A stretch of 64,000 nucleotides of DNA from Sclerotiophoma versabilis. Lineage: Eukaryota; Ascomycota; Dothideomycetes; Pleosporales; Didymellaceae. Numbering within the stretch: the first letter of the stretch is position 1; each line of letters opens with the position of its first letter. The DNA lies in contig JAAROD010000026.1 in the NCBI GenBank assembly GCA_012274445.1, positions 186,001 through 250,000 on the forward strand. The letters run 5' to 3'. Made by a program: the position numbers and the translations under genes. Under the pieces are notes generated by a model. The model saw only the letters and a list, made by a program, of their open reading frames with translations, was not told the DNA's origin and ran no database searches. Below are positions 40,115 through 51,322 of the stretch, piece by piece.

Positions 40115-41578
40115 TCAGTCTTTCGTAAAATCCAACTGTCCCTTCTCCCACACCTCCAGCGCCCTCTCCAACCTCCCCCTCCCTTTCTTCCCGCCTACCA
40201 ACTCACCCTCATTCATCTTCCTCAGCAACCCCCAAAGATAACTTTTGGGCACCTCATCCAACCTCTTCCCTCTGAACCCGCCTTTCTCAAACGTATAGCT
40301 CTCGGCTTCGGACTCGTACAGGCCCTTAGGATATAAGTCCGCAAAGGCTTGCTGCAGCTTGGTGTCGTTGTGATATTCGTCCGAGTTGAAGATGGAGCGC
40401 AGATACGAGATGGGCACGCTGTCCATGCGGCGGCCGCGGTACTTGCCGAAGGTAAAACAGTAATTGTTTGGGCGTCGCACTGCGGGTGCTTTCTGTCGGG
40501 TTGAGATGGCGCTGTCGAAGCCCAGGCCGTGACGGGAGGACTCGGCTGTGGATGTGTCGTGGTTTTGTTGGATGAAAGAGTGTTCTGAAAGCGGCACTGT
40601 CAAGGAGAAGGGAGGGAGTGAGATAGTGTCGGTACCGTATCGGCCGAGGGCGCCAAGGTGGTAGGTTCCTTTGACGGGGTAGCAAAGGTACTCTCCAGTC
40701 TGAAGAGGTTCGTAGGGCTGGCGCGATTGAGGGTCGATTTTTGCAGGGATAGACATAGTGCCGTCCTTGTACAGTGACAGAGCTGAGATTGCTTCGGTAA
40801 TCGAGAACATAACGACTTTGGAAGAAACGCACGGGGAGGCCCTGTTCTGTTTTGCCATATTCTTACTCTGTCCATTTGCTTGAGGTGCAGCTCTCTGGCC
40901 TGGTCTGTTCGCCTTGGTATCATTGATAGCCGTCCAAGGCATAGGTACAGCACTCTGATTCTGAAGGGGCACTCTGTTGTTTGCACCAGCAACCGCGGCG
41001 TCCGCCTTGTCAACCTCTTCTAAGCCATCTTCTTCGAATCTGAGCTCAGCTGTCCGCCGTACAGTTGGCGCTGAGAGCTTCTTCGTTTTTCTCTTCCGTC
41101 TCGAACCCAATGCATATCGTGAGTCGGCGTCTTCGTCATCGGAATCTTGTGAAGCTGCAAGTTGGGGCTGCCGTGCCGGTTCGTCGTCGCTCGAATTGTC
41201 GCCATTTGTCAAGTCCACTTCTGCAGGCTTCCGCGTGCCAATGCTTGTACCGTTTGTCTTTGATTGCGCGATGTCCTTCCCCTGGGCCTTCTGCTTACGT
41301 GCTTTGCGCTCTGTTGTCTTCGCTGACAGGTGTTCCTTCCCTTTTCTCGCGGGTAACGCTGGTGGCGGCGCTGCCGGTGCAGAACCCGTAGTCAAAGCAA
41401 GTGTGTCGACCTTCGAAGTGCTTTTCACATTCTTTCGACGCTTAGTCGAAGGCTGGTTTGGCGGTTGCGCTGTGCTCAGAACGGATGTTGCATCGTTGCT
41501 TCGTTTGCGTTTCCGATGTGCGACGGGCGGTAACTCGACAGGCTCGAAGTCCTTTGACTGTCGGCGCGTCGTTACCAT
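40115..41578 (-). CDS. Nuclear-type basic protein with two short DUF3820-like motifs (paralogue B)
   Basis: Single exon, about 487 residues from the ATG at 41576-41578; the longer frame starts on TTG. The first ~250 residues are lysine/arginine- and serine-rich with several nuclear-localisation-like runs (HRKRKRSND, KRRKNVK, RRKRKTKK). A central segment begins VMFSITEAISALSLYKDGTM. Near the C-terminus two related motifs occur: FGKYRGRRMDSVPISYLRSI and EKGGFRGKRLDEVPKSYLWG. This F-x-K/G-x-Y/F-K/R-G-K/R-x2-D/E-x-V-x3-Y-L pattern resembles the short DUF3820 fold of bacteria. The neighbouring gene upstream encodes a paralogue with the same order of elements. Function is unknown; nuclear location is inferred. 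Confidence 0.72.
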   Translation of the reverse strand: MVTTRRQSKDFEPVELPPVAHRKRKRSNDATSVLSTAQPPNQPSTKRRKNVKSTSKVDTLALTTGSAPAAPPPALPARKGKEHLSAKTTERKARKQKAQGKDIAQSKTNGTSIGTRKPAEVDLTNGDNSSDDEPARQPQLAASQDSDDEDADSRYALGSRRKRKTKKLSAPTVRRTAELRFEEDGLEEVDKADAAVAGANNRVPLQNQSAVPMPWTAINDTKANRPGQRAAPQANGQSKNMAKQNRASPCVSSKVVMFSITEAISALSLYKDGTMSIPAKIDPQSRQPYEPLQTGEYLCYPVKGTYHLGALGRYGTDTISLPPFSLTVPLSEHSFIQQNHDTSTAESSRHGLGFDSAISTRQKAPAVRRPNNYCFTFGKYRGRRMDSVPISYLRSIFNSDEYHNDTKLQQAFADLYPKGLYESEAESYTFEKGGFRGKRLDEVPKSYLWGLLRKMNEGELVGGKKGRGRLERALEVWEKGQLDFTKD

Positions 41579-41760
41579 TGTGTCTTCGATACTGGCTTTG
41601 CGCCGCTGCGAGGCGTAAACGAGCGATTGTAGCGTAATAAAGCTGCGAGAAGATGACGCTGTGTTTGTGGAACTTTTGGGGTAGGCGCGCGCTTGGACCG
41701 CAACGCCAAAAAGTCGAAGGCAGTCGCGACCCCACGTGCACCCCGCAATCGTTCGAGGAT
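41579..41760. promoter_or_regulatory. Short spacer between tandem paralogues
   Basis: Only 182 bp between the stop of paralogue A and the start of paralogue B, both minus strand. It must hold the terminator of A and the promoter of B, or the two share a transcript. Confidence 0.4.
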
Positions 41761-43020
41761 TCAAGGGTGCATCTTCCCTTGACGGCCAGTTTTCTCGTTG
41801 AAGTCTGCCAGCGCTTCTCTCAAACCAGGCCAGGAGTGAACGACAGTCGGCATGCCCTCCAGTGTTTTGATGTAATTCTCGTCAACCTCATCAAGACGCT
41901 TGCCCTTGAACGCGCCCTTGGGAAACTTGTATTTCTCAGACGGCGAAGTACCGTTTGGACCACCTCGTGTACGTCTTGGAGCCTGCACGGGTGCCTGTGC
42001 TGCTGGCTGCGGGTTCGTCGCTGTGTGTCGCAGATCTGGGCGGTGGTGATCGAAGGCCTCCTTCAGACCTGGGTGTCTGCCGTCGAAGACGAATGACTGC
42101 CCGCCAATGGTGCGCAGATAGCTCTCTGGCACATCTGAGATGTGACTGTTCTTATATCTCCCCCAATCGAAGACGTAGTCCTTAACGAAATCGTGGTCTG
42201 GGAGTCGCGGTGCGGTGTTCGTAGGGTTGTTTGCGGCCGGTCGCTGTCCTCTTGGGAAGTTTGCGACATAGGTGGAAGATCTCGTTGAGTAGTCGCCAGC
42301 GTTTCTGGAAGGAGCATGTGAATTTGACTCCTCGGTAAACTTGATGTGTGAGTTTTGCGTGATGTTGTGACCATTGGTGTAGACGGCTTCGATCTCGACC
42401 TCCACAATTTCTCCGCTGGCATCGAATCTGCCCATCTTCCTTGCAGCTAAAGGGAAGCCAGCTTGGTGCATAGTATGATAGACAGACACTGCTTCCAACG
42501 CAGTGAACATGACTTCAGCCCTCTTTGGCCTCCCCTTCTGCGGTCGAACCTCTCCAAGGTTAATCATCATGTCATCCCCGCTATCGTCCGTGTCGAGATC
42601 GCTCATCGAGTCGTACATGTCAGAGCTGTCATCCGTAAGCTCGCCCTCCTCGAGATCTGAATCGTCCGAGTCGTCCAGCGCAATTGGGTCAAAGGCGCTG
42701 CCACCGCCCGCTCGAGCGTTGTTGTTCAGAGCGCCGAATTGGTTTCCACTCCTCTGGGCCTCGACAAACGACCTGAACTCCTCTGCACCACCGTTGCTAC
42801 TCTGTCCTCGTGTTGGACGGCCTCCAAAGTTGCCTCCTCGACCTCCTCGGCCTCCACGGCCTCGCCCGCGGCCTCGCTGTGGCTTCCCTCGCGCCGACAC
42901 TTTCGATTTCGGTAACGGTGGTGGAAGCGCTGGTTTTGCATTTGCACCCTTCTGTGCGGCGACGCGTGCGCGCCGCTTTTGGCAAGGCCGGGGCATGATG
43001 CGACCTTTGACGACCTGCAT
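41761..43020 (-). CDS. Paralogue A of the motif-repeat pair, RGG-rich
   Basis: Single exon, 419 residues from the ATG at 43018-43020 (MQVVKGR); Met at 42996 (MPRPCQKRR) is an alternative. The N-terminus is basic with an Arg/Gly stretch (RGRGRGGRGGRGGNFGG), a likely RNA-binding or methylated RGG tract, followed by an acidic run (ALDDSDDSDLEEGELTDD). Then comes VMFTALEAVSVYHTMHQAGF, matching the central element of paralogue B, and two motifs DWGRYKNSHISDVPESYLRT and PKGAFKGKRLDEVDENYIKT. The shared order of parts, orientation and adjacency indicate a tandem duplication. The second motif is better conserved between the two than the first. Function unknown; an RNA- or chromatin-linked role is inference from composition. 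Confidence 0.72.
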   Translation of the reverse strand: MQVVKGRIMPRPCQKRRARVAAQKGANAKPALPPPLPKSKVSARGKPQRGRGRGRGGRGGRGGNFGGRPTRGQSSNGGAEEFRSFVEAQRSGNQFGALNNNARAGGGSAFDPIALDDSDDSDLEEGELTDDSSDMYDSMSDLDTDDSGDDMMINLGEVRPQKGRPKRAEVMFTALEAVSVYHTMHQAGFPLAARKMGRFDASGEIVEVEIEAVYTNGHNITQNSHIKFTEESNSHAPSRNAGDYSTRSSTYVANFPRGQRPAANNPTNTAPRLPDHDFVKDYVFDWGRYKNSHISDVPESYLRTIGGQSFVFDGRHPGLKEAFDHHRPDLRHTATNPQPAAQAPVQAPRRTRGGPNGTSPSEKYKFPKGAFKGKRLDEVDENYIKTLEGMPTVVHSWPGLREALADFNEKTGRQGKMHP

Positions 43021-43659
43021 GGGTGAATGTCGAGGCTTGAGATGACGCTTGAGGCTGAGTGCGGAACAGGGTGTGGGTCCGAACCAAGCGACCCTGGAAT
43101 GTGTTCGCCGAGTGCTTGAACCGCCACCATACACCTCAACGAGAATGTTATCTCGCAACAAAAAACAAAACAAAAAGGAAGTCAGGAGCCTAGTCGAATC
43201 GTACTCAACTCCAGGGCTGGTGACATAGTCTCTTACGGTAGAAGAAGTTGGAGCAGTTGCGCCTTCGTGTCTGGAAGCGCGCAAGAATCAGCCCCCAAAT
43301 ACCTGCATGCCTCAGCGTCTACACATTCTTTACTTGTGCAATTTGCAGAACCGCAAAACCGCAGAACAAACTGATTGGACATGTCTATGCAAATGTAGCA
43401 CGCCGTGTGACAAGTGCGGCCACCGGATACGGCCTGGAACTTCTGTTTTGTCGAGAGAAGTTCACATGGACTCATTGATCTCAGTTCACTGCAATCTCAA
43501 AAGAGATAACCCCGCAATTTTTGATCCTGAAAGCTGCCTGACTGACTACAGCTGCTCAGCCTCGTGTGGAACATATACACTCGGCGTATACATCATTTCA
43601 ATATCCCCAAGTCGCTACCCGAAGACCCCCCACGAAATCCTCGGCTGTTCTGACCCAAC
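43021..43659. other. Intergenic region
   Basis: 639 bp upstream of paralogue A. A 133-codon plus frame (43307-43708) has a few Cys pairs (CDKCGHRI) but no recognisable domain and runs past the start of the next fragment in another frame. Confidence 0.4.
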
Positions 43660-45170
43660 ATGGCTGACCCTCTCTCGACGATTACAGGCATCGTGGGTAT
43701 TGCTGTAGCAAGCGCTCCGTTAGTTAACAAGGTACACGGTTTCACCAGCAAATACAGAAATGCGCCAACCCAGATGGATGACTTCGCCTTGGAGATGTCG
43801 CATTCTTCCGGCATCTTCATTCTCTTACAGCTGTACTGAAGGAAGGCTCCGACGTTTATACACCCAAGTTCTGACTGACCCCTAGTTCATCCTCGGTTGA
43901 TCGAAGAAGATTCAAGACGAGGTCAAGAGGTTGATGGAGATATAAGCGCCGTCCGAGCGCGAGTTAAGGTGAATTATTAGCCTGGGTAAGGATACGGAGC
44001 TCCTGAATCAAATCAAGGCGCTCACATCGTCCATTAGTATTCTTCTTGACAATATGCAATTAGTAGTAGCTTGTAGGAAACCGGATTCGCTTTCCAAAAA
44101 CATGGTCACGCCCTGGAGGTGGGGAGCATCCGCTCAGAACACATGATTCCAGCCGTTTAACTTCGAGATATTTACACCATGGGATTCACTACCGAAGTGA
44201 TCATCAGCGAACCCAATCTCGAGGCCGTAAATCTCATCTAAGGTGAACATCTATTACACAACTCGTATGAAGAATGGGAGGAGCCTCGATGGCCAATCCC
44301 GGAGCACAGACAAGACACCAAGCCCTTCTCCAATATTGGGTTATCGGAACTACTTAGCGGATGATCGCTAGAAAATGACATCAGAGAATTGACGTAGCAA
44401 ATGAACAGGCGGGGTTGGTGCGAGGGCACTCTCAAAGAAAACACTTGCCTGACCATGTCCATGAAGATAGATTACAGCCGTCACTGGCTGAGCAGCGATG
44501 AAGAGAGACCGAAGCAAAGCTGGGGGCAAAAAAAGCGAGCAAAAGAAGTGGAAAGACACGAAGAGTTGACAGGAAGAAAAAACCGAACTCGAGTATACCA
44601 AAGACCGACGAAAGCGTAAGGACGAAGAAGGACGAAGAAGAATTCGTCAAGAACGCTGAATAGCAACTTCGCAGGCAATGGGATCTTAAACGCGAGAGAT
44701 GAGCACGCGAACTCAGACAACCGGAATAAGAAAAAAGAAACAGAAGGCAAGGGAGAGAATAGCGCAGAATGGTACCCAGATTGGATCGTCTTGAGGAACT
44801 GCTCATCGCGCAACGAGAAGCACTAATTGCGAAGGGTAAGGCCAATAAACAAGCTGATTCTGCATAATGAGATGAACCGCTTCAGCGAGAGTGAACAGTA
44901 GCGGCAGCAGCCCAGGGAGAATTTAGAGATGCAATGGCGAAGAAGACGTCAAAAAAGAAGAAAGTAGCCGCTGAGGTAGTAGCCCATCCACTAAAAGCCA
45001 CCGAAAACCCGCACGAATAAGCAGAGAGGACAGCAGCTGAAGAGCTGGCGGAAGAATGATAGCCGCGCGGGAAGGCCGAGGAGATAGCGTTGGCATTGTA
45101 ACCGCCGCCGCAAAGTCAGTCTGATGAGATTCTCCTGGCAGCCATTGATCTTATAGAGAGTAGATACTGA
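43660..45170 (+). pseudogene. Degenerate gene with NLR/STAND-type fungal N-terminal domain
   Basis: From ATG 43660 the frame reads MADPLSTITGIVGIAVASAP and YRNAPTQMDDFALEMSHSSG, closely following the N-terminal domain found on many fungal NLR/STAND and related proteins (MADPLSxxxxIVGIAxA...YRNAPxxxxxL). It stops after 59 codons. Continuation of the same domain appears in another frame (about 43975-44075, GKDTELLNQIKALTSSISIL), so at least one frame break is present. Further stops follow, then a purine-rich stretch to about 45100 that looks like a decayed Glu/Lys/Arg coiled coil. A 168-codon frame at 45188-45694 may be more of the remnant. No NB-ARC or NACHT P-loop is seen. Broken immune-type gene or truncated relative; the domain call is by eye. 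Confidence 0.6.
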
Positions 45171-46886
45171 GAAGGCCCGGTAAGCAGATGGGCCAGCCTG
45201 CAAGCGGTTCTGAACGGATCGATGTTGGCGATGGTTACTTCGCACGAAAGATCCACGCCTTACAATATTGGCGACGATATCCCCTCGAATCTTGTCATAT
45301 CGAGGCTGCCGGTAGCAAAAGCTCTGTGGAGGAAGAGCAGCAGCAACAGCACAAGGTGTCGGACTCCAAATCAGACATTGACTCGGAAACCAGGTCAAGA
45401 AAACACCAGCTCGTGTTCTTGACCAGTGCTCATTTGACATACTTCAAACATGACGAAATGCATGCATGCATCATCACCGGAACCGGCATTGCTAATCAAA
45501 ATGTTCTTTGCTTTACCCGTATACAATATAAGCTATTACACAGAGGGTATTGGATGCTCGAACCAATCCTGACTCATGTAAGAGAGAACTGCAATCCAAG
45601 ACGAATACTTCCAATTAACATATCGAACGGAAGATATAGCTGCTCTTGCCACCACGTCGTTTACATTTGCGTGACACTAGTCTTCGACACCTAGCGAGGA
45701 AAGCCATGAGCACCTCCAGATCCAGCCTAAACAGGATTAGGATAGAGTGAGCCTACTCAAATAGTCTTGAGCGTCTGTGGCGTCTTCCTTGAACCTGCGT
45801 CCCACAGCTTCGCTGTCGAAGGAAAGTCATAATGATCTCATGCCATACGGGCTTGTTCTAATTTGGACGCCGCACGGGCTGTCAGGCACCACGTTTTGCG
45901 AAAGCTGTAATGGTACTACGCCATACGGGCTTGCAGACACAAGCCGCACGGGCTTTTAGCATGCTATACCCTGCCAGCTCCCAACTTGTAAGCCATAACG
46001 ATTTTACACTGTGGGGGCTGTCGAGTACCTCGTTTTGTGGAAGCCCTACTCGCACGGTGGCGTCGACTACACTGCCATTTGCCCCGACATGAGAGTGCTC
46101 GGAAATCACACTCTTTACCCGACCTAATTACCTGCACGTCTTTCCATCAACCTGGACTACCAGGAGACGATGCTATACCTGCTAATTGACGCGCTGTATT
46201 ATTTTTTTGCGCGGATTATATCATTGTCGTATCTGACGAAGAACATGACTTGAAGAAGATGCCGCAGCCGGTGGACGGCCGGGTTTTTGGCAGGCGTGCT
46301 GATGTTTCAGCAGGGGTGTGGGAAGGCACTGACACAGTCCGGCGAGGCCGAGTGAGGAGCATGCACGGAGGGCGTAAAAATTGTGGTACAGTTCGCTGAC
46401 AACCGATTTGGTCAAAATCGTGGCACGGTTTGCTGGTATTTGATCTGTGCAACACAACTAGTCATGTACTGTACGATGTACCGCATGGTTGAGCTTTATT
46501 GAGAATTGTTCAATGCAAGGCAAACAATTTCGCCTCGGACTTGACATGCAGAGTAGCATACCGTAAATGGTGTGTTTTTGCATCAGAGTCCATCTCGCTG
46601 CTGATGATCCATCATGATTCAGCAGCCGCAGAGCGGCGACCATCAGCTAGCAAGACTCTTGGATATTTCACGATGATCATAAGCGCTGCTGCAACTGTAG
46701 GAAAGATTTTATCATTTCGTCATGAGTGGCACTTCAACAGGTATACATGTTGGTGTCAAAGTGGAGACTCAGGAAGAGAAGCATTACCCGCTCAATCTTA
46801 TTTGAACATCACTATATCAGAAAGTGACCAGAAGGATCATTGACGAGTTGGAGGGCCAGGTTCCCCATCAATATTTCGAAATTTAT
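45171..46886. other. Gene-poor region with weak internal repeats
   Basis: Contains words such as CCATACGGGCTTG (about 45843 and 45920), CCGCACGGGCT (about 45871 and 45948) and CGTTTTGCGAAAGC / CGTTTTGTGGAAGC (about 45892 and 46031), suggesting a diverged duplication of roughly 77-140 bp. A second weak pair, AAAATTGTGGTACAGTTCGCTG and AAAATCGTGGCACGGTTTGCTG, lies at about 46377 and 46413. No gene is supported. Confidence 0.5.
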
Positions 46887-48918
46887 TCACCAGGGTGCTG
46901 TCCAGGGAGTTCGTTTCTCCGCGTCCCACTCCTTCTGTACCTTATCGACGAACCTACAGAGATCCTTTCTCTTTATATCATTAATATCCGTAGCTCCAAA
47001 TAGCTGTTCAAGATTATCGATAGGGTCTGGAGTGCCGGGCCGGGAATTAGCTGGAGAACCAGGCTTTGACTTGGGCCTGCCGTCGCACCATGTATCGTCG
47101 AGAAGTTTTAGGTAAGTGTCCATGTCGTTGTGCGTTCTTGTATGTGCGATCTTGAATCGCTCGTTCGTGTATTCAGTCCAATACTTCCCCAGGTCTTGTT
47201 TAATCCATGGTGCAATTTTTTTTGGACCTATAGTAGGCGTCCGAGGGTGCTTGGGTAATTCATCATCGATGGCCTCCAGCATCTTTCCAATTTCTTCCTT
47301 CTGTTTCCTGAAAATGCCACTGACTTTCTTCGTTCGCATGTACTTGCGGGCTCCCAAAAGGGCTTTAAGCTTCAGCAAAGCTATCTTAGCTGAGTCAACA
47401 AGTTCACCCGCTACTCTTTCAGGATTCTGTCCTTTGATAATCTTTTTATTTCCGGTAATATGCTCGCGCATCTTTTCTTCGTTGTGTAGGGTTCCCGCGC
47501 TGTCTTTTCGCCCCTTGTAATTCCACATCTGTGAAAATGTCAGACTAGGGCTCACCGAATAGTCCATATCTAGACAATTCTACTTACGTTGCTCTTTGCT
47601 GGAGTGTTTATTGTTGCCTGAAGCCAGACAAACTCTTCTTCACGATTGTTCACGCCAGGAAAAGCCTGTGCCATATAGCGAAGCGGCGTCAAGGTTTTGC
47701 CATTGATGGCAAGATCTTGCTGGTAGCTACTCCTCCACTGCTCCTTCCAATATTGGCAAAAGCTAAGCTCACCTTTTATGTTATTGCTTGGGTCTGGGTT
47801 TGTATACGTTAGCTTCTCTATTCTTTTTCTGCGATCCATCCAGTCGAAGAACTTTGCTACGGTCTGCCATTCTAGTATGTGCTCAATATGGTATTTCTTT
47901 TCGCCCAAGACAGCAGTTGTGGTCTCTTGAAATTTAATCGTCTCGCAAAAGCCGTCAGGACTGTCGATTGAATAATAAGGGGCTTCGGCAGGCTAATTTT
48001 TTGGATACTAAGTCAGCACTGGTAGAACAAGACATTAGCTGCATGAAACAGTTGTCATTACCCAGAGAACAGTACGTACCATTGACGCTGCTTTCGGGTA
48101 AGGGAGCGCATCAAACGTGGTATCGCATGCCGATCCCTTTTTTGGAGCTCCCTCATGGTTCTTTTGTATGTCGTTGTCGGTAGGACTGTACCAATCATCA
48201 TTGTCATCAGCCCTTTTTAATAGCTCTTCCCTGCTGTTGATACCCACTGTACTCCCGACAAAACCCCCACGAGCCTTTACAACATTGCGAACGACCCTAC
48301 CCCCCTTAGACGTCGTCTGTATGATAAGAGCAATTTCTTTACAGTCCTTCGTAGGCCCAATATTTATTTTGGTCTGTGTTGCTGTTCCTATCGGCTTGGC
48401 TGGGGTTGGTGACATTTTAGGAGGCGGGTTTGCGACGGGCTTTCCATCAGCTAGTTTACCATTGACCGGCTTTGGCCTGCCAGAGCCTCTCTTTGAGCCC
48501 CTCGCTCGAGCATGCGTATATGTTGAATTGTTTGGGTGGTCATCCGAACTGCCTTAAGCACAACATACGTAATACCCTTCTCTGCATGAGACTCGCCACC
48601 AAAGGCTTTTAGTGTTTTGATGCATTGTGAAACTATAGCAAAAAATGCGGCCTGGCATCTCTTTACATCTTGTACCACTTCACCGCGACGTAACAGGAGG
48701 ACATGACCGTCTAACTGCTCGCTGATATTACCGAACTCTCCTGAACGAGCCTGACAAAGAGCAGAAACCGTACTTGAGAGACGATCGTGGAATCCAGAGA
48801 GTGACATCACCGATGTTTCAGCCAGAGGAGCCTGTGTGTGGCAAGTGATGTCTCCGTTGACAGTAATGGTGTGTAACGCCGCGAGCCCTGCAAGAAGCGA
48901 CAGACCAGCTGTGCGCAT
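46887..48918 (-). pseudogene. Secreted multi-exon protein with apparent frame break
   Basis: Starting at ATG 48918 a signal peptide (MRTAGLSLLAGLAALHTITV) leads into a domain with CQAAFFAIVSQCIKTLKAFGG, a Cys pattern seen in small secreted fungal proteins. Near 48550 the frame ends and coding continues in another frame (ARGSKRGSGRPKPVNG onward) with no splice pair of acceptable length between, so a one-base frameshift is likely. Downstream exons join cleanly: to 48080, 47588-47992 and 46887-47528, with introns of 87 and 59 nt. They encode KKYHIEHILEWQTVAKFFDW and KYWTEYTNERFKIAHTRTHN. The EHILEWQ-like region recalls C-terminal parts of some large secreted fungal chitinase-type proteins, but no catalytic domain is present. 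Either a recent pseudogene or an assembly error; function unknown. Confidence 0.55.
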
Positions 48919-50087
48919 TGTGGAGATGTAATCGACTGAACAGTTGCAACAAATGATAGCAGGTAACTCGGTAATGAATATATGAAGGAACGAAGGAATG
49001 AGTAGAAGGTAGTGGATGTGCTGCTCTTCTTGGGATCGAAGCATCGGATATCTAATTACACTTCAATGCTTTGCCAATCATGGCCCTAGCCAAAATTTCA
49101 ACGGACATCCGATTACTCCTTTTCTTCCGGGTACTCTTGATACAAAGCCAGTGTTCTCCGGCTTATGCTCTTCGCTTACGCTACACAGATAAAGACTGGT
49201 CACTCCGGATCATGAGACACTTTGCTAGGAGCTAATTCGAACAACCCCGAAGAGTGTGTACCCAAGCATACGTTCCTACAATGCACATCCACAAGGCCGG
49301 TAGTAACGCCTCGTTGAGAAGTGCAGCCTACTTTCACATATCAAACTGTGCTCATACAGTAGCATATAGCGAGAATCCAGACAGCATACCTCCCTGAGAA
49401 TAGGACTGTCATATTTGTTTGAAGAAAGAACAGATATGATGATTATTGCTGTAATGTTAGCGCAAAGCCTTCCGTAGAATATGGAAGTCCGAATAGCTTA
49501 GGGGCTTGCCTTCAGTCGCCAGCAGTTGACTTGTCAGCCCTACAAAGTCTACACTCCCGTACTGTCCTTTGTGAGTATGATGTGCCACATAAGGCCGCCG
49601 CTTAAAGCGGTTCTAGAGTTGCATTTCGTCACCGCTCTGTCTGCGCTGAGGTGTTGGACGGAGTTCGGATCTGCAGTGAGAATTAGCGTGACTGCCTAAT
49701 ATGCAGTCCGATACCTTGCTTAGTGCTAGTCTAAACTTGGCATAGTCCAAGTGTATAAATGACACCTCGTCTTGTACGCCGTACCTCATATATAAGCCTG
49801 CATCGCTCGGCGTCGCATGAGCTCCCCGGAAACAGGACAGCAAATGACAAAATATAGAGCCACATATTTTCTCTGCATTCGCTGCACCGCCCGACTGCTG
49901 CCCTCAACCGCGACGCATGCAAGCTTGATCTGAACGCCGACTGCTGCTACCCTTCCCCGCTGCATCTCGGTGGCCCTTACGGCTACCACACTGTCTCGCT
50001 GCGGCGCCCAGGGCGGGGAATACGGACTAAATCTCCCTTCTAAAGGAAAGCATTCCAGCATTTTCAGGCGTATTTCGAGCGCTTGAG
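48919..50087. other. Intergenic region, no supported gene
   Basis: About 1.17 kb between divergent genes. Short frames only. Confidence 0.4.
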
Positions 50088-51322
50088 ATGGATCCATTGC
50101 TTTCAGCGCAATTGCAACACATGCAGGAGCGGCTTGTACGAATGCTCGCACTTGACCAGATCCTTGGTTCTGTATCTTTACAACAGCAACGGAACCTCGA
50201 TCTGGAAGCTTTTCTTTCAGAAGACTTTGAAGATCCGAAATTGCAACAAGTTGCTGCACGATATACAACCCTCTCGCGGGACGTGGGAGAACTGTACAAA
50301 GTCATGGATTCAGTGCCTCGGTTTGATCTCACTCCGGAAACTCTAGTCTATGTTTGCAAAACATCATGGCAGGGTAGGACTTACAAAAATGTGTACCGCC
50401 ACTCCGACATCAACAAACCCCGCGATCTGACTTGCTTAGAAGTGTTACAACTGCTACCAAAACTTGATAGAGTTGTAGAGACATCTTTGAGCGACAAAAT
50501 CAACGCCATCGTGGGCTTGGGTAGGTGCAGCTGACTCTGTACCGACCTATGTTTTTCCGACTGACAGCTTACAGTACCACCTTTCCGGTTCCTTGATCTG
50601 CCGACTGAGCTTCGGTTGCATGCCTATGCACGTATACTACCTCGCCAGCCGTACCTCACCCTGGTTGATGTGGAACCTCGTCAGCATGCACTGCCTCGTT
50701 ACGATCTTGCCGCTCTTCGAACCTGTCAGCAGATTCACAGTGAGCTCGTTCCTCACTTTTACAAAGATCAAGTGCTGGTTATGAACACGTATGATATGGG
50801 CGATTATTCGTGGGCATTTGTAAAAACAAGCCCGCAAGATCGTCTCCTTGTCCTTAACATGAGAAGGGAAACACAAGCCTGCTTTAAAAGACTTGAGATT
50901 CGAATTCTTGATATGAAGGATCCTAATACCTACAGAAAGGGGTCGTACTGGGAAGCAATGGAAAAGATATATTTAACAGCGACCCTTACTTCGCAGAGAC
51001 ACTCGAAGCGTTTCCTAACCTAGAAAGCGCCACTATATCGTTTGAGATAGAAGAGGTAAACCTTAGGTATTGGACTGGCTGGAACCGTGCCCTCGGAATA
51101 ATGGCTCAGTTCCTGATCTCTGAGACACCCAAACGCATACAATTGAGGTGGGATTTTCAGCCTACGTCTCATCCAGACTTACAAGAAGTTGCTAAAGAAG
51201 AGGAAGAGATCATGGACGAGGTCAAGAGAATAGTTGCCGAAGAAACAGCGGAGAAGGGAGGCACTGTTCAGCTTGGTGAAAGTATCATCAAGGAACATAT
51301 AGTCACGTACAGAAATCTCTGA
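50088..51322 (+). pseudogene. F-box-like protein gene with a frameshift in an A-run
   Basis: Exon 1 (50088-50520) encodes a helical N-terminus (MDPLLSAQLQHMQERLVRML) and a linker. A 54-nt intron (GTAGGT...CAG) joins to exon 2 at 50575, giving VPPFRFLDLPTELRLHAYAR, the F-box-like motif (FRFLDLPxELRxxIY) of a big fungal family, then CQQIHSELVPHFYKDQVL typical of the same family. At the AAAA run 50962-50965 the frame is lost (stop at 51023), while coding resumes one base out of register (DPYFAETLEAFPNLESATI) and runs to the stop at 51320-51322. The damage is a single indel, so it is either a young pseudogene or a homopolymer sequencing error. These proteins are presumed SCF adaptors; no substrate is known. 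Confidence 0.65.

Noticed and set aside
39546..40151. 201-codon minus frame between the regulator and paralogue B
   Set aside because: Overlaps the 3' ends of both genes in a different frame, without motifs.
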